Of a stretch of 64,000 bases of DNA, positions 37,659-47,872 are shown in pieces; positions within the stretch are counted from its first letter, which is position 1; each line of letters begins with the position of its first letter. This DNA is from an uncultured Sphingomonadaceae bacterium. Its GTDB lineage: Bacteria; Pseudomonadota; Alphaproteobacteria; Sphingomonadales; Sphingomonadaceae. The notes beneath the pieces are model-generated. The model saw only the letters and a list, made by a program, of their open reading frames with translations. It did not search any database and was not told the origin of the DNA. Position numbers and translations under genes: made by a program. Location of the stretch: the NCBI GenBank assembly GCA_947497455.1, contig CANMGU010000001.1, positions 1,736,001 through 1,800,000 on the forward strand, given 5' to 3'.

Positions 37659-38432
37659 TTATGGGACGACACCCTCGACCACGGATTTGGCATTGTCGAC
37701 ACGGATTGCCGCTCCATTAATGAATTTCGATTCGTCGGAAGCCAGAAACAAAACGGTGTTGGCAATATCGTCCGGTTCTCCTAGTGCGCTGGCCGCCGGC
37801 CCTTCGCTGGCCGGACGCAGGTCGGTACGATCCATCATCTTGGGGCCAATCTCTTCCACCATAGGTGTTAGAATTCCTGCCGGATGAACGCTGTTACAGC
37901 GGATGTTATACTGGTTGTTGGCGCAATGAACCGCGACGCTGCGGGTCAGGCTTTCCACTGCCCCCTTTGCGGCGGCATAGGCCGCGACCACCGGCTCTCC
38001 CTGCACTGAAGCGATGGACGCCATATTCACAATCGAACCGCCGCCCGAGGCTTTCATGGCTGGCACCGCATATTTACATCCAAAAAACGTCCCATCGGCG
38101 CTAACAGCCATCACAAATTTCCATTCGTCGGCGGTCTGTGTCTCGATAGTGCCCGGCTCCACAACGCCGGCATTATTGACCAGAATATCAAGCTTTCCAT
38201 AGCGTGACACGACATCGGCGATCAAATCCTCCCATCCGGCCTCATCGCGAACGTCCTGCATCTGGAATTCGGCCGCATCGCCGATTTCTGCTGCGACTCT
38301 GTTACCATTGTCTTGATCCATATCCGTTAGGATGACCTTTGCACCCTCGCGCGCGAACATGCGGGCATCGGCCTCGCCCAATCCCTTTGCTGCTCCAGTG
38401 ATGATTGCTACTTTGCCGTCCAGCCTGCCCAT
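37659..38432 (-). CDS. Short-chain dehydrogenase/reductase
   Basis: Classic SDR, 257 residues. NAD(P) binding motif TGAAKGLGEA at the N-terminus with an acidic residue after the second strand (LTDMD), which favours NAD(H). NNAGVV, the catalytic serine in NMASIASV, and YAAAKGA (Tyr-x3-Lys) complete the active site. ATG 38432 has GAGAGGG upstream; a TTG at 38456 is in frame but less likely. It diverges from the SnoaL-like gene, a pairing often seen in steroid or aromatic degradation clusters; the substrate here is unknown. Confidence 0.9.
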   Translation of the reverse strand: MGRLDGKVAIITGAAKGLGEADARMFAREGAKVILTDMDQDNGNRVAAEIGDAAEFQMQDVRDEAGWEDLIADVVSRYGKLDILVNNAGVVEPGTIETQTADEWKFVMAVSADGTFFGCKYAVPAMKASGGGSIVNMASIASVQGEPVVAAYAAAKGAVESLTRSVAVHCANNQYNIRCNSVHPAGILTPMVEEIGPKMMDRTDLRPASEGPAASALGEPDDIANTVLFLASDESKFINGAAIRVDNAKSVVEGVVP

Positions 38433-38516
38433 TTTTGACCCTCTCTTTTTTGCCAACTATCCTTTGATTAGCAGCACATGCTACGCACTGGCCCTAACAA
38501 TATGAGGGAGAGCAGA

Positions 38517-38993
38517 ATGGATAAGGTGGAAGAACTGTTAGCGCGAGAGGAAATTCGCGACATTCTGCATCGTTATTGCAAGGGCATCGACCGCCGCGAT
38601 TGGAAACTGGTTCGATCCTGTTTTGCTGATGACCATATTCACAAGCATGGCGATTATTCAGGACCACCTGACGAGTTCGTAAGTTTCGCAAGCGAAATAC
38701 TCAAAAAAGTACCCGACACCCACCATTCTATTGCAAATGTGCATTTCACATTTGATGAGAGCGGTACCAGCGTATCAACCGAAGCGAACTTCGTTGCCTA
38801 TCACTATGTTCAGGAAGGCACTCCTGATTTCGAGCCCGTTCCGACAGGGGGCAAGGCGACCGACTGGATTGTTGCCGGTCGATACTGCGATCAGTTTGAA
38901 AAGCGCGATGGCAGGTGGATCATTGTTCGACGCGAAGCATTCCACGATTGGGAACGCTATGACGAAGCCAATCCCGCACCACAGCCTGCCTAG
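38517..38993 (+). CDS. SnoaL-like (NTF2-fold) protein
   Basis: 158 residues of the SnoaL-like/NTF2 superfamily: EELLAREEIRDILHRYCKGI, then DRRDWKLVRSCFADD and TDWIVAGRYCDQFEKRDGRW (start of the last strands). Members are small dehydratases, cyclases or ring-hydroxylating dioxygenase small-subunit relatives; the reaction is not known here. ATG 38517 is preceded by GAGGGAG at 38504-38510. The divergent SDR may act in the same pathway (inference). Confidence 0.85.
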   Translation: MDKVEELLAREEIRDILHRYCKGIDRRDWKLVRSCFADDHIHKHGDYSGPPDEFVSFASEILKKVPDTHHSIANVHFTFDESGTSVSTEANFVAYHYVQEGTPDFEPVPTGGKATDWIVAGRYCDQFEKRDGRWIIVRREAFHDWERYDEANPAPQPA

Positions 38994-39051
38994 TTCCGAC
39001 TGCAATCAGAAAAGCAGAAAGCCAGCAAAAGCTAGCTTCCCGACATAAAGA

Positions 39052-39474
39052 TTACCCTACAATTTCATCTTCGTTGAAGAAGTAGGCAATTTCGATTGCT
39101 GCATTTTCATCGCTGTCAGAACCGTGAACCGTGTTAGCTTCAATGCTTTCGGCCAGTTCTTTGCGAATGGTGCCGGGAGCAGCATCCGCAGGATTGGTTG
39201 CGCCCATGATGTCGCGGTTGCGCTGCATGGCATTTTCGCCTTCGAGCACCTGTACAACAACCGGACCGCTGATCATGAAATCTACCAGTTCGCCAAAGAA
39301 AGGACGTTCTTTATGAACGGCGTAAAAGCCCTCGGCCTGATCGCGAGTCATGTGAATGCGCTTGGAAGCAACAACCCGCAGACCGGCTTCTTCCAACATT
39401 TTGGTGACCGCGCCGGTCAAATTGCGCTTGGTAGCGTCTGGCTTAATGATCGAAAATGTCCGTGTACCGGCCAT
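39052..39474 (-). CDS. ndk: Nucleoside diphosphate kinase
   Basis: Phosphorylates NDPs from ATP through a phospho-histidine. 140 residues, full length: [14 protein letters not shown] at the N-terminus, the [13 protein letters not shown] strand, [19 protein letters not shown], and the catalytic histidine in [16 protein letters not shown] lies 7 nt before ATG 39474. Single gene; about 100 bp separate it from the lipoprotein gene downstream. Confidence 0.98.
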   Translation of the reverse strand: MAGTRTFSIIKPDATKRNLTGAVTKMLEEAGLRVVASKRIHMTRDQAEGFYAVHKERPFFGELVDFMISGPVVVQVLEGENAMQRNRDIMGATNPADAAPGTIRKELAESIEANTVHGSDSDENAAIEIAYFFNEDEIVG

Positions 39475-39576
39475 GATTTTGCTCCGTAATAGGGGTATGA
39501 AATAAGTTTGCGCCGCCCCTAGCCGGACTTTTACAGCATAGCAAGTTTTGTCAGGCTCACCGACCGATTTTACTGT

Positions 39577-40080
39577 CTAGTTATTGCCTCCGGCAAGCAA
39601 TGTTGTGGTTACGCCACCTTCGTCATCCTTGATAACAGAGATATTGAGCCCCTCACCATCGGCGCGCTCGCCCCCAATCATCTGCATATCACCTGCTTTG
39701 ACCTCAGTCTGGACTTCAATACCCTTATCTTTCATCTGATCCTTGTAGAAAGCGATCACATCGTCTTGGTCGTCAGAGCTTTTGAACACAATCATGGCGC
39801 CAGATTTACCGTCGCCCATTCCGGTCATGCTGCTTTGAATATCTGCACCAGGGTATAATTCTATGCCCATGGGCAGTTCAGATACCGCTTTCGACCCGGT
39901 TGCAATCCGTACTTCTCCATCGCCCGATTTGATGACCGTTTCGCTATCATCACCATCACCGCTAATTGAATAGCTACCTTTGCCGCCCTCTCCATCGTCA
40001 AATGTGCCGGACGCGACCTCATCATTGCTGCCGCAGGACATGGCCATCACCATCACGGGCAGGATAAGAAATTTGTTCAT
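39577..40080 (-). CDS. Putative lipoprotein, function unknown
   Basis: 167 residues from ATG 40080, which has GGAG 8 nt upstream. The N-terminus MNKFLILPVMVMAMSCGSN looks like a lipoprotein signal with the cysteine at about residue 16. An acidic, Gly/Ser-rich stretch (about 20-65) is followed by a compact domain with LPMGIELYPGADIQ, VIAFYKDQMKDKGIEV and a basic-poor C-terminus, similar to small periplasmic proteins that have a 'polyprenol kinase-like' strand-helix-strand core; I cannot name the family. It may follow holC in one transcript (gap 81 bp). Confidence 0.75.
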   Translation of the reverse strand: MNKFLILPVMVMAMSCGSNDEVASGTFDDGEGGKGSYSISGDGDDSETVIKSGDGEVRIATGSKAVSELPMGIELYPGADIQSSMTGMGDGKSGAMIVFKSSDDQDDVIAFYKDQMKDKGIEVQTEVKAGDMQMIGGERADGEGLNISVIKDDEGGVTTTLLAGGNN

Positions 40081-40161
40081 GGATAAGGCTCCATCAAAAT
40101 ATGGCGCGACCCGGCTGAGGATTTTAAGAGCAACAGCGAAAAAGCGCAAACGCGAATTGTG

Positions 40162-40599
40162 TCAGGGCCCTTCAACCCAACGACCGCCGTCCTGTTTCCA
40201 ATATCGTGGCGTCACATCATCTCTTGCTGAAAGCGCGCGCCAGGCGGACCGGGCATTGTCAATTTGTTCCGCAGTGAAGAGATAAAATGCGCGATCAAAG
40301 CCAAGCGCTTCATCACGCCATTCACCATCCGTCAGCGCAACATATTGCGCGCCATTTGCCGCGATACATTCACCCGAAATCAGGATTGGTTGCGCATCAT
40401 CCTGTTCGCTTCCGGCCAGACCATGGGCCAGGAAACTGGCCGGTCCGGCTTGCCACAATGCCTTACTGAGCTTCTCTAACTGTCCGACAAAACTCGATAC
40501 CAGCAGCATCCTTTGCCCGCCATCCAGAGTTTTCTGGGCCAGCACAGGTACTAGCTTTTCTGCCGGATCGCGGGTCAAATGATAGAAATCGACCTGCAC
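40162..40599 (-). CDS. holC: DNA polymerase III chi subunit
   Basis: Links the clamp loader to SSB. 145 residues from GTG 40599. DFYHLTRDPAEKLVPVLAQK is the usual N-terminus, and LISGECIAANGAQYVALTDG and RAFYLFTAEQIDNARSAWRA (end of the fold) fit the family. It lies 24 bp after pepA; the pepA-holC pair is widespread in proteobacteria. Confidence 0.93.
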   Translation of the reverse strand: MQVDFYHLTRDPAEKLVPVLAQKTLDGGQRMLLVSSFVGQLEKLSKALWQAGPASFLAHGLAGSEQDDAQPILISGECIAANGAQYVALTDGEWRDEALGFDRAFYLFTAEQIDNARSAWRALSARDDVTPRYWKQDGGRWVEGP

Positions 40600-40623
40600 C
40601 GGTCACATGCCCTTCAGCTTAGC

Positions 40624-42081
40624 CTATTTTTCGAAATTATCGGCGACATATTGGTCAAGCAAGCGCACACCATAGCCTGTTGCACCCTTGTCCCAAACCG
40701 GCCCCGGCTTGTCAGCCCAGACCATGCCGGCAATATCAAGATGCGCCCATTTGACACCGTCCTTGATAAAGCGTTTGAGAAATTGCGCAGCGGTAATCGA
40801 TCCCGCACCCTTGCCGCCGACATTTTTCATATCCGCAATTGGCGAGTTGATCTGCTTGTCATATGCAGCGGTTAACGGGAAGCGCCACAAGGGGTCTCCT
40901 GCTGTCTTGCCGGCAGCCAGAAGCTTATCCGACAAACCGTCGTCATTGCTGAAACAGCCGGCATGTTCATTGCCAAGAGACACAATGATTGCGCCGGTAA
41001 GGGTTGCCAGATTGACAACAACTTCGGGTTCAAACGTCTCCTGCGCCCAATGGAGGGCGTCGCACAAGACCAAGCGTCCTTCCGCGTCCGTATTGATCAC
41101 TTCAATTGTCTGCCCGCTCATGCTGGTGACGACATCTCCGGGACGTTGCGCATTGCCATCCGGCATATTCTCAACCAGGCCGCATATCCCGACAACATGG
41201 GCATTTGCCTTACGACCCGCCAAGGCCTTCATGGTTCCTGCCACCGCACCGGCACCGCCCATGTCCCATTTCATGTCTTCCATGCCGCCTGGTGGCTTCA
41301 ACGATATACCGCCGGTGTCAAAGGTCACACCCTTGCCAACAAGAGCGAGCGGCCTTTTTTGCGCGCCATCGGTGCCATCCCAACGCATCGCCAACATGCG
41401 CGGTGGCCGAACCGAACCTTGAGACACGCCCAACAGCGCGCCCATGCCGAGCTTTTCCATTTCCTCCTGGCCCAATATGGTGAACTCTACGCCCATGCTT
41501 TGTAGCTCTTCACAGCGCGCCACAAAGCTTTCCGGGTAGATCACATTGGCGGGCTCCGATACCAGTTCACGGGTCAAGGATACGCCATCGGCCACGGCCG
41601 ATAAATCCTGCCAGACCTGTGCGGATTCCATATCGGTATCGAGCACTGTGATGGCTTCTAGCGTCGGCTTGGCATTTTCCGGCATCGTCGTGCGGTATTT
41701 GTCGATCCTCCAGCTGCGCAGCTTTGCGCCGAATAACAGGCGTGCCAGTTGTTCTTGCCCAAGACCAACACCATTAATCGCAAGATGTTTCACACCGGAT
41801 GTCATCAGTTTGGCAACGATAGCGCCACCAGCGGTCTCGCAATCACTGCGCTCCCCTTTGCCAACTCCGGTAAGAATGACTTGGATCACGGCATCGCCTT
41901 CGGCAACAAATGTCTGGAAAGTCTGACCAGTTTTACCTTTGAATCGTGCCGCTTTGGCGGCAGCGCGCACCGTATCTGCTTGTTCTACTGCAATCTCTGC
42001 ATCGTCCAACCCGTCCTTAGCTATGGCAAAGGCCATCGCATCTGGTGTGGAAGAAGGGCTAGCTGCAAATGTGAATTTCAT
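40624..42081 (-). CDS. pepA: Leucyl aminopeptidase (M17)
   Basis: Cytosolic metallo-aminopeptidase. 485 residues. The catalytic C-terminal domain carries GKGVTFDTGGISLKP, MKWDMGGAGAV and the M17 signature NTDAEGRLVL, with metal ligands Lys, Asp and Glu present. The N-terminal domain is about 150 residues. It is first in the pepA-holC transcript and diverges from the lptD operon across about 250 bp, in which I see no clear element. Confidence 0.97.
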   Translation of the reverse strand: MKFTFAASPSSTPDAMAFAIAKDGLDDAEIAVEQADTVRAAAKAARFKGKTGQTFQTFVAEGDAVIQVILTGVGKGERSDCETAGGAIVAKLMTSGVKHLAINGVGLGQEQLARLLFGAKLRSWRIDKYRTTMPENAKPTLEAITVLDTDMESAQVWQDLSAVADGVSLTRELVSEPANVIYPESFVARCEELQSMGVEFTILGQEEMEKLGMGALLGVSQGSVRPPRMLAMRWDGTDGAQKRPLALVGKGVTFDTGGISLKPPGGMEDMKWDMGGAGAVAGTMKALAGRKANAHVVGICGLVENMPDGNAQRPGDVVTSMSGQTIEVINTDAEGRLVLCDALHWAQETFEPEVVVNLATLTGAIIVSLGNEHAGCFSNDDGLSDKLLAAGKTAGDPLWRFPLTAAYDKQINSPIADMKNVGGKGAGSITAAQFLKRFIKDGVKWAHLDIAGMVWADKPGPVWDKGATGYGVRLLDQYVADNFEK

Positions 42082-42332
42082 GGGTTGGACGTCCTTGTTA
42101 AACGATCAATCAGGCTGTCGCGGCTGATATTTGATCTTCTGTTCAGCATGGATCAATGAAAGATTGGCTCTGTCTTTGCAATCATCATTTCATTCCATTT
42201 ATGGGATTGTGAAAATTCTGACACGGAAAATTTGCAGCAAACGCAATCTGATGCAATAGGGCGATGGTTGAGTTGGCGGCACAAATAAAAGCGCCGATAT
42301 TTCATGGGGCCAAAGGTAGGTTAATCTCGTCG

Positions 42333-44558
42333 ATGAAATCGTCTATCGCATTGATTGCTCTGGCTATTCCTTTGGCAAACCCACAAGGCGCAATGGCCCA
42401 ATCCGACCTGGGTGAACCTGCGCCCATTGCCGAAAAGGCGCAGGCGCCATCCGACGACATAGAATTCAGCGCGGATACGATCGACTATGATTTTGAGAAT
42501 GACATCGTTACGGCAAAAGGCGACGTATTGCTTAACCGCGATGGATATAAACTCCGCTCTGATACTGTAACTTGGAATCGCAAAACCGGTGTCGTTGAGG
42601 CACAAGGCAATATTCGATCAATAAGCCCTGACGGCGACACCGCCTATGGCGACAGTATAATACTCACCGATAGCTTGCGTGATGGCATTGTCGATAACTT
42701 GCTACTTGTTCTGGAAGACGGCAGCCGTTTGGCCGCTCGAAAGGGCGAGCGCTTCGCCGATGGTTCGCTGGCACTGGACAATGCTGCCTATACGGCTTGC
42801 GCGGTTACAACCGACGATGGTTGTCCCAAAAACCCAAGCTGGGAGATCAAAGCCGTAAAAGTCCGCTATGATCCGATCAAAAAGCGTGTCAGCTATGATG
42901 GCGCCCGAATTGAGATATTCGGACTGCCCGTCATTCCTTTGCCCGGCCTTTCTCATCCGATCAGCAACGAAAATCGTAGCGGTATTCTGGTCCCCAATCT
43001 GCGGTTCGATTCGACGAACGGGGTCGCGGTTTCTCTACCCTATTATTTTAATCTTGCCCCCAATCAAGATGCAACCGTGACGGCTCAGGTCTTTACTGAA
43101 GTTGCACCACTGATCAGCGGCACGTTCCGCAGTCTGGATGACAAGGGTGCGTTTCAAATGACCGGCTATGCCACTTATGGTTCACGGATTCCAACTGGAG
43201 CCTCAGGACCATTGCCCGATTCAGAAAGGGATTTTAGAGGCTATTTTGCCACCAGTGGTCGGTTCATTCTCGACGAGAACTGGTCGATTTCACAGTCTGC
43301 CCGAATTGCCTCAGACCGGACTTTCCTGCGCCGCTATGACATAAGTGACGATGATAGCCTGCGTTCAACGATCAATGTCGAACGGATTGACGACAGCAGT
43401 TATTTCTCACTCGCCGGCTGGGCATTTCAAACATTACGAGCAGGCGACCCACAGAACCAGGTACCGGTAGCCCTTCCCGTGATTGACTATCGCAAACGCT
43501 TCGCACAGCCGATACTGGGTGGAAACACACAGATCCAGCTAAACAGCCTGGCCATTGGGCGATCCGAAGGACAAGATACGCAGCGCGCTTTTGCGTCCGC
43601 TCGCTGGGATTTGCGCAGACTGACAACTTTGGGGCAGGAAATCACACTTACCGGATTTGCACGCGGAGATGTCTATAACAGCGAAGACAATGCCCTCAAC
43701 GAAACATTGATTTATCGAGGGGATTCAGGGTGGCAAACCCGCGGTATCGTGACCGCCGCCGTTGATGTGAAATGGCCGTTTGTTGGTCGAGCCTTTGGCG
43801 GCACTCAAACCTTAACCCCGCGCTTTCAGGTCGTCGCAACACCGGCCATCTCGAACCTTGATGTGCCGAACGAGGATTCACGCTCGGTCGACCTGGAAGA
43901 CACAAATCTTTTCGCGCTGAACCGCTTTCCTGGATATGATCGCTACGAAGATAACGTCCGTGCCACCTATGGTATCGAATGGAATCTGAGTCGCCCTAAT
44001 CTGACCGTCAATGCCATTGTCGGTCAAAGCTATCGGCTCGCCAACAAAAGCAATATTGTTCCCGACGGAACCGGCCTGTCAGAGCGCTTTTCTGATATTG
44101 TCGGGCGCACAGAGGTGCGTTTCAAGGACATCGTCAAATTTACCCACAGATATCGGCTCGACAAAGATAGCGCTGCAGTGAGACGCAACGAAATCGATGC
44201 AACCGTCGGTTCAAAAAACACGTATGCACAAATTGGCTATTTGCGGCTTAACCGAGATATTGGAGCGGGGCTGGAAGACCTCAGCGACCGTGAGGAAGTT
44301 CGGATTGGCGGGCGCTATCAGATCGATCAATATTGGTCCGTTTTTGGATCCGCGATCATTGATCTCACCGACGCTCGCGAAGATCCCCTGTCATCAGCAG
44401 ATGGCTTCGAGCCGGTTAGACATCGGATCGGTGTCGCCTATGATGACGGCTGTCTCTCTCTCGGTGTGACCTGGCGCTATGATTATGACGACACCGGCGA
44501 TGACCAACGCGGCAGCACTTTTCTCTTCCGACTGGCGTTACGCAATTTGGGTGTGTAA
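42333..44558 (+). CDS. lptD: LPS-assembly protein LptD
   Basis: Outer-membrane translocon that inserts LPS with LptE. 741 residues from ATG 42333, where a signal peptide begins and ends near GAMA. The N-terminal OstA-like domain contains IEFSADTIDYDFENDIVTA, then NRDGYKLRSDTVTWNRKTG. The barrel follows, with the conserved lumenal FRFD-like region near VPNLRFDSTNG and a GVTWRYDYDDTGDDQ end. The frame extends to 42264, but the signal peptide favours 42333. It leads the operon lptD-surA-pdxA-rsmA, the same order as in many proteobacteria. Confidence 0.95.
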   Translation: MKSSIALIALAIPLANPQGAMAQSDLGEPAPIAEKAQAPSDDIEFSADTIDYDFENDIVTAKGDVLLNRDGYKLRSDTVTWNRKTGVVEAQGNIRSISPDGDTAYGDSIILTDSLRDGIVDNLLLVLEDGSRLAARKGERFADGSLALDNAAYTACAVTTDDGCPKNPSWEIKAVKVRYDPIKKRVSYDGARIEIFGLPVIPLPGLSHPISNENRSGILVPNLRFDSTNGVAVSLPYYFNLAPNQDATVTAQVFTEVAPLISGTFRSLDDKGAFQMTGYATYGSRIPTGASGPLPDSERDFRGYFATSGRFILDENWSISQSARIASDRTFLRRYDISDDDSLRSTINVERIDDSSYFSLAGWAFQTLRAGDPQNQVPVALPVIDYRKRFAQPILGGNTQIQLNSLAIGRSEGQDTQRAFASARWDLRRLTTLGQEITLTGFARGDVYNSEDNALNETLIYRGDSGWQTRGIVTAAVDVKWPFVGRAFGGTQTLTPRFQVVATPAISNLDVPNEDSRSVDLEDTNLFALNRFPGYDRYEDNVRATYGIEWNLSRPNLTVNAIVGQSYRLANKSNIVPDGTGLSERFSDIVGRTEVRFKDIVKFTHRYRLDKDSAAVRRNEIDATVGSKNTYAQIGYLRLNRDIGAGLEDLSDREEVRIGGRYQIDQYWSVFGSAIIDLTDAREDPLSSADGFEPVRHRIGVAYDDGCLSLGVTWRYDYDDTGDDQRGSTFLFRLALRNLGV

Positions 44559-44657
44559 AGGGATTGTTCATCATGCGGGAGCGCTCATATTAGGTTCAGC
44601 CCAAATATGATAAAAGCTGCATTCAGAATGTTCTTAGAGTTTGAAAAGAAACGAAAA

Positions 44658-46022
44658 ATGAATTTTATGCGTACCATAATATCTAGCAAAAAAGCGAAAA
44701 TCGCCTTTGCTGCTGCCGCTTCGGTTTTGGCCGTAACTCCATCGACCAGTCAGACAGTTTCGGACAATAGCGTTCCACAGGCCGGTCTTGATATTCCTGA
44801 GCAACTGACAATCTTTGGAGAAAATGATCCAAATGTCCGGCGGGCGACGGCATTGGTCAATGGCGATATTATTACCGGCACCGATGTCGGACATCGTCTT
44901 GCTTTGATCGTTGCGGCCAATGGCGGTACGGTATCTCCGGAAGAAGAAAAACGTCTGCGCCTTCAGGTGCTCCGCAACTTGATCGATGAAACCCTCCAAA
45001 TTCAGGAAGCAGAAGCCAATGAAATTGTCATTTCTCCTGCTGAAATTGACCAGACATTCAACCAGGTAGCTCAACAAAACTTCAAGCAAGACATACGAGC
45101 ATTTGATAGTTTTTTGCGGACCAAGGGTTCCTCCACCGATACTTTAAAACGCCAGATAAAAGGTGAATTGGCTTGGAGTCGCCTGCTTCGCCGAAACATT
45201 CAGCCTTTCATCAATGTCGGTGACGAGGAAGTAAACTCCATCATCGAGCGCCTCAACGCATCCAAGGGCACCACGGAGTACCGCATTGGCGAGATCTATA
45301 TGTCGGCTGCACCAGATGCGGTGGAACAGGTTGCGGCAAATATGCGCAATATACTGGATCAGATTCGCCAAGGTGGTTCCTTTGTTGCCTATGCGCGGCA
45401 ATTTTCAGAAGCTTCAACAGCAGCCACCGGCGGTGACCTTGGCTGGGTTCGACCAGCACAGTTGCCGCGATCGCTTGCCGAAGCAGCCGTTCAGATGCAG
45501 GTTGGACAAGTCATTGGCCCGGTCGAAGTCCCGGGTGGATTTTCTATCCTTTATCTGATCGACCAGCGTCAGATTTTGACGGCTGATCCAAGGAACGCCA
45601 TTTTAAGCCTCAAGCAACTTGCTATTAGCTTTCCGCAAGGCACGACGGAGGAACAAGCAACCGCGCGCGCGGCGCAGTTTGCAACGGCGACACAGGGCAT
45701 AAAAGGCTGCGGTGCCGCCAATGAAGTCGCAAACAATATCGGTGCTACGATTGTCGACAATGACCAGGTTCGATTGAAAGATCTTCCAGGTCCGTTGCAG
45801 AATACAATTGCCAATCTGAATATTGGTCAGGCCAGTCAACCCTTTGGTTCTGTAGCTGACGGTGTACGGGTCCTGATCCTATGTGGTCGTGATGACCCGC
45901 AAACCGCGGCAGCACCGTCCTTCGACCAGATCATGTCTCAGTTGGAAAATGAGCGCGTCAACAAACGTGCTCAAATCTATCTGCGCGATTTGCGACGTGA
46001 CGCCATTATCGAATATAATTGA
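44658..46022 (+). CDS. surA: SurA-type periplasmic peptidyl-prolyl isomerase
   Basis: Chaperone for outer-membrane proteins. About 454 residues. A signal peptide is likely (to about residue 30 of ATG 44658). The SurA N-terminal domain starts ATALVNGDIITGTDVGHRL and includes LRLQVLRNLIDETLQIQEA. One parvulin domain follows: YRIGEIYMSA... GGDLGWVRPAQLP ... GPVEVPGGFSILYL. A second, less clear parvulin-like region lies before the C-terminal helix. Start codons at 44607, 44628, 44658 and 44667 are all possible; none has a strong ribosome site. It lies between lptD and pdxA. Confidence 0.92.
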   Translation: MNFMRTIISSKKAKIAFAAAASVLAVTPSTSQTVSDNSVPQAGLDIPEQLTIFGENDPNVRRATALVNGDIITGTDVGHRLALIVAANGGTVSPEEEKRLRLQVLRNLIDETLQIQEAEANEIVISPAEIDQTFNQVAQQNFKQDIRAFDSFLRTKGSSTDTLKRQIKGELAWSRLLRRNIQPFINVGDEEVNSIIERLNASKGTTEYRIGEIYMSAAPDAVEQVAANMRNILDQIRQGGSFVAYARQFSEASTAATGGDLGWVRPAQLPRSLAEAAVQMQVGQVIGPVEVPGGFSILYLIDQRQILTADPRNAILSLKQLAISFPQGTTEEQATARAAQFATATQGIKGCGAANEVANNIGATIVDNDQVRLKDLPGPLQNTIANLNIGQASQPFGSVADGVRVLILCGRDDPQTAAAPSFDQIMSQLENERVNKRAQIYLRDLRRDAIIEYN

Positions 46023-46025
46023 TCG

Positions 46026-47045
46026 ATGGCCGGGGCTTTAAGACCCTTCGCCGTCTCGTGCGGTGATCCCGCTGGCATTGGGCCCGAAATAATCTGCAAG
46101 AGCTGGCAAGAGAGAAAAAGCCACGGCTTAAAGCCTTTTTTTGTTGCTGGTAACTATGATGACTTCGTAACTCCCGACGGCGACGGTCTCGGCGGCATTC
46201 CGGTGGTCAAGATATCGGAACCGGCCGAAGCAGACAGCCTGTTTGATACGGCGTTACCGGTGTTTCATATCCACAATGGCGAGCAGACGGTGCCTGGAGA
46301 ACCCAGTCTCGACGGCGCTCAATGTGCGCTCCATGCATTGGAGATCACCTGCGGTCTGGCCCGATCAGGCGATGCCGGTGCGGTGATTACAGCGCCAGTG
46401 TCAAAATCGCAGCTGTACAAGGTTGGATTCCGCTACCCGGGACAGACAGAGTTTGTTTCTGAACGATGCGGAATCGCGAGAGAAAATGCCGTCATGATGT
46501 TGGCGGGGCCATCTCTACGCGTCATACCGATGACCACCCATATTGCGCTGTCCAAGGTACCACAGCTTCTCTCACAGAAACTTATAATCGCACGTGCACA
46601 AGCTGCGCAGAAGGCCATGATCCGCAATTTTGGAGTAGAGAAACCTCGGATAGCCATTGCAGGACTCAATCCGCACGCAGGAGAGAATGGCAATCTTGGT
46701 GACGAAGAGAATCTAATTATGCGACCCGCCATCGATGCCCTTTTGGCATTGGGCCTTGATGTAACTGGCCCCCTGCCCGCAGACACAATGTTCCATGAAG
46801 AGGCGCGATCGCAATATGATGTAGCCTTGTGCCCCTATCATGATCAGGCATTGATACCCCTGAAAACATTGCATTTTTTCGACGGCGTAAACATGACTCT
46901 TGGCCTTCCTATTGTTCGCACCTCTCCGGACCATGGCACTGCGTTCGGGATTGCTGGCAAAGGCATTGCCGACCCAAGGTCAATGATTGCAGCGATCCAG
47001 ATGGCAGACACCGCTGTGTCTAATCGCGAAAAATACGACCTTTGA
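46026..47045 (+). CDS. pdxA: 4-hydroxythreonine-4-phosphate dehydrogenase
   Basis: Step of pyridoxal 5'-phosphate synthesis. 339 residues. SCGDPAGIGPEIICK at the start, TAPVSKSQLYKVGFRYPGQTE (metal and substrate region), ALNPHAGE-type sequence GLNPHAGENG, and YHDQALIPLKTLHF with the metal-binding histidine. It starts 3 bp after surA. Its stop overlaps the TTG start of rsmA. Confidence 0.97.
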   Translation: MAGALRPFAVSCGDPAGIGPEIICKSWQERKSHGLKPFFVAGNYDDFVTPDGDGLGGIPVVKISEPAEADSLFDTALPVFHIHNGEQTVPGEPSLDGAQCALHALEITCGLARSGDAGAVITAPVSKSQLYKVGFRYPGQTEFVSERCGIARENAVMMLAGPSLRVIPMTTHIALSKVPQLLSQKLIIARAQAAQKAMIRNFGVEKPRIAIAGLNPHAGENGNLGDEENLIMRPAIDALLALGLDVTGPLPADTMFHEEARSQYDVALCPYHDQALIPLKTLHFFDGVNMTLGLPIVRTSPDHGTAFGIAGKGIADPRSMIAAIQMADTAVSNREKYDL

Positions 47046-47872
47046 ACAACGCACCATCCTTGCCCCCGCTGCGGGAGGTGATCAAAAAGCATGGTCTGAC
47101 TGCAAATAAAGCGCTCGGGCAGAATTTCTTGCTCGATACGCAGCTGCTTTCGCGCATCGCTTCGGTCCCTGGTGATTTGCAGGACAGCTTGGTATTTGAA
47201 GTCGGCCCCGGCCCTGGCGGGTTAACACAGGCATTATTGCAAGCCGGCGCCAAGGTTAAGGCAGTCGAACGAGACGAACGATGCCTGCCTGCGCTGCAAG
47301 AGCTATCAAACCATTTTCCGGATCAACTGAATATCATCAACGATGATGCCTTAAAGATCGACTTGTCTCAGTTGTTCGACACGCCATTTCATATTGTCTC
47401 TAACCTGCCATATAATGTCGGCTCGGCGCTATTGATCAAGTGGCTTTCAAGTGCAGATTGGCCCCCGGCCTGGCAATCGCTGACGCTAATGTTCCAGCGA
47501 GAAGTCGCAGATCGGATTGTCGCCAAGGCAGGCGCCAGCGCTTATGGGCGGCTTTCAATTTTGGCGCAGTGGCGCTGTGATGCCAAACTCGCTATGTCAG
47601 TACATCGGTCAGCCTTTACACCGCCGCCGAAGGTCATGTCGGCCATTGTCCATCTCACACCGAAAGAACAGCCCGAGGGCGTGAACCCGGAAATATTGGC
47701 GAAACTGACTCAGACTGCTTTCAGCCAACGCCGCAAAATGCTGAGGCAGAGCCTAAAAAGCCTGCCGGGCGGTTTGGACGCTCTGAAAACCGCCGACATC
47801 GACAGTGCCCGTCGCCCGGAAACCGTCAGTGTGGACGAATTTGTTAAGCTCGCACGTTATCTGTCTGACTAA
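47042..47872 (+). CDS. rsmA: 16S rRNA dimethyladenosine transferase
   Basis: Dimethylates two adjacent adenines at the 3' end of 16S rRNA (KsgA). 276 residues. [14 protein letters not shown], the SAM loop [16 protein letters not shown] and the catalytic [11 protein letters not shown] are present. The start is TTG 47042, overlapping the pdxA stop (TTGA), and gives the normal family N-terminus; the next in-frame candidate, GTG 47078, would remove part of the fold. It ends 4 bp into the convergent glcB. Confidence 0.95.
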   Translation: MNNAPSLPPLREVIKKHGLTANKALGQNFLLDTQLLSRIASVPGDLQDSLVFEVGPGPGGLTQALLQAGAKVKAVERDERCLPALQELSNHFPDQLNIINDDALKIDLSQLFDTPFHIVSNLPYNVGSALLIKWLSSADWPPAWQSLTLMFQREVADRIVAKAGASAYGRLSILAQWRCDAKLAMSVHRSAFTPPPKVMSAIVHLTPKEQPEGVNPEILAKLTQTAFSQRRKMLRQSLKSLPGGLDALKTADIDSARRPETVSVDEFVKLARYLSD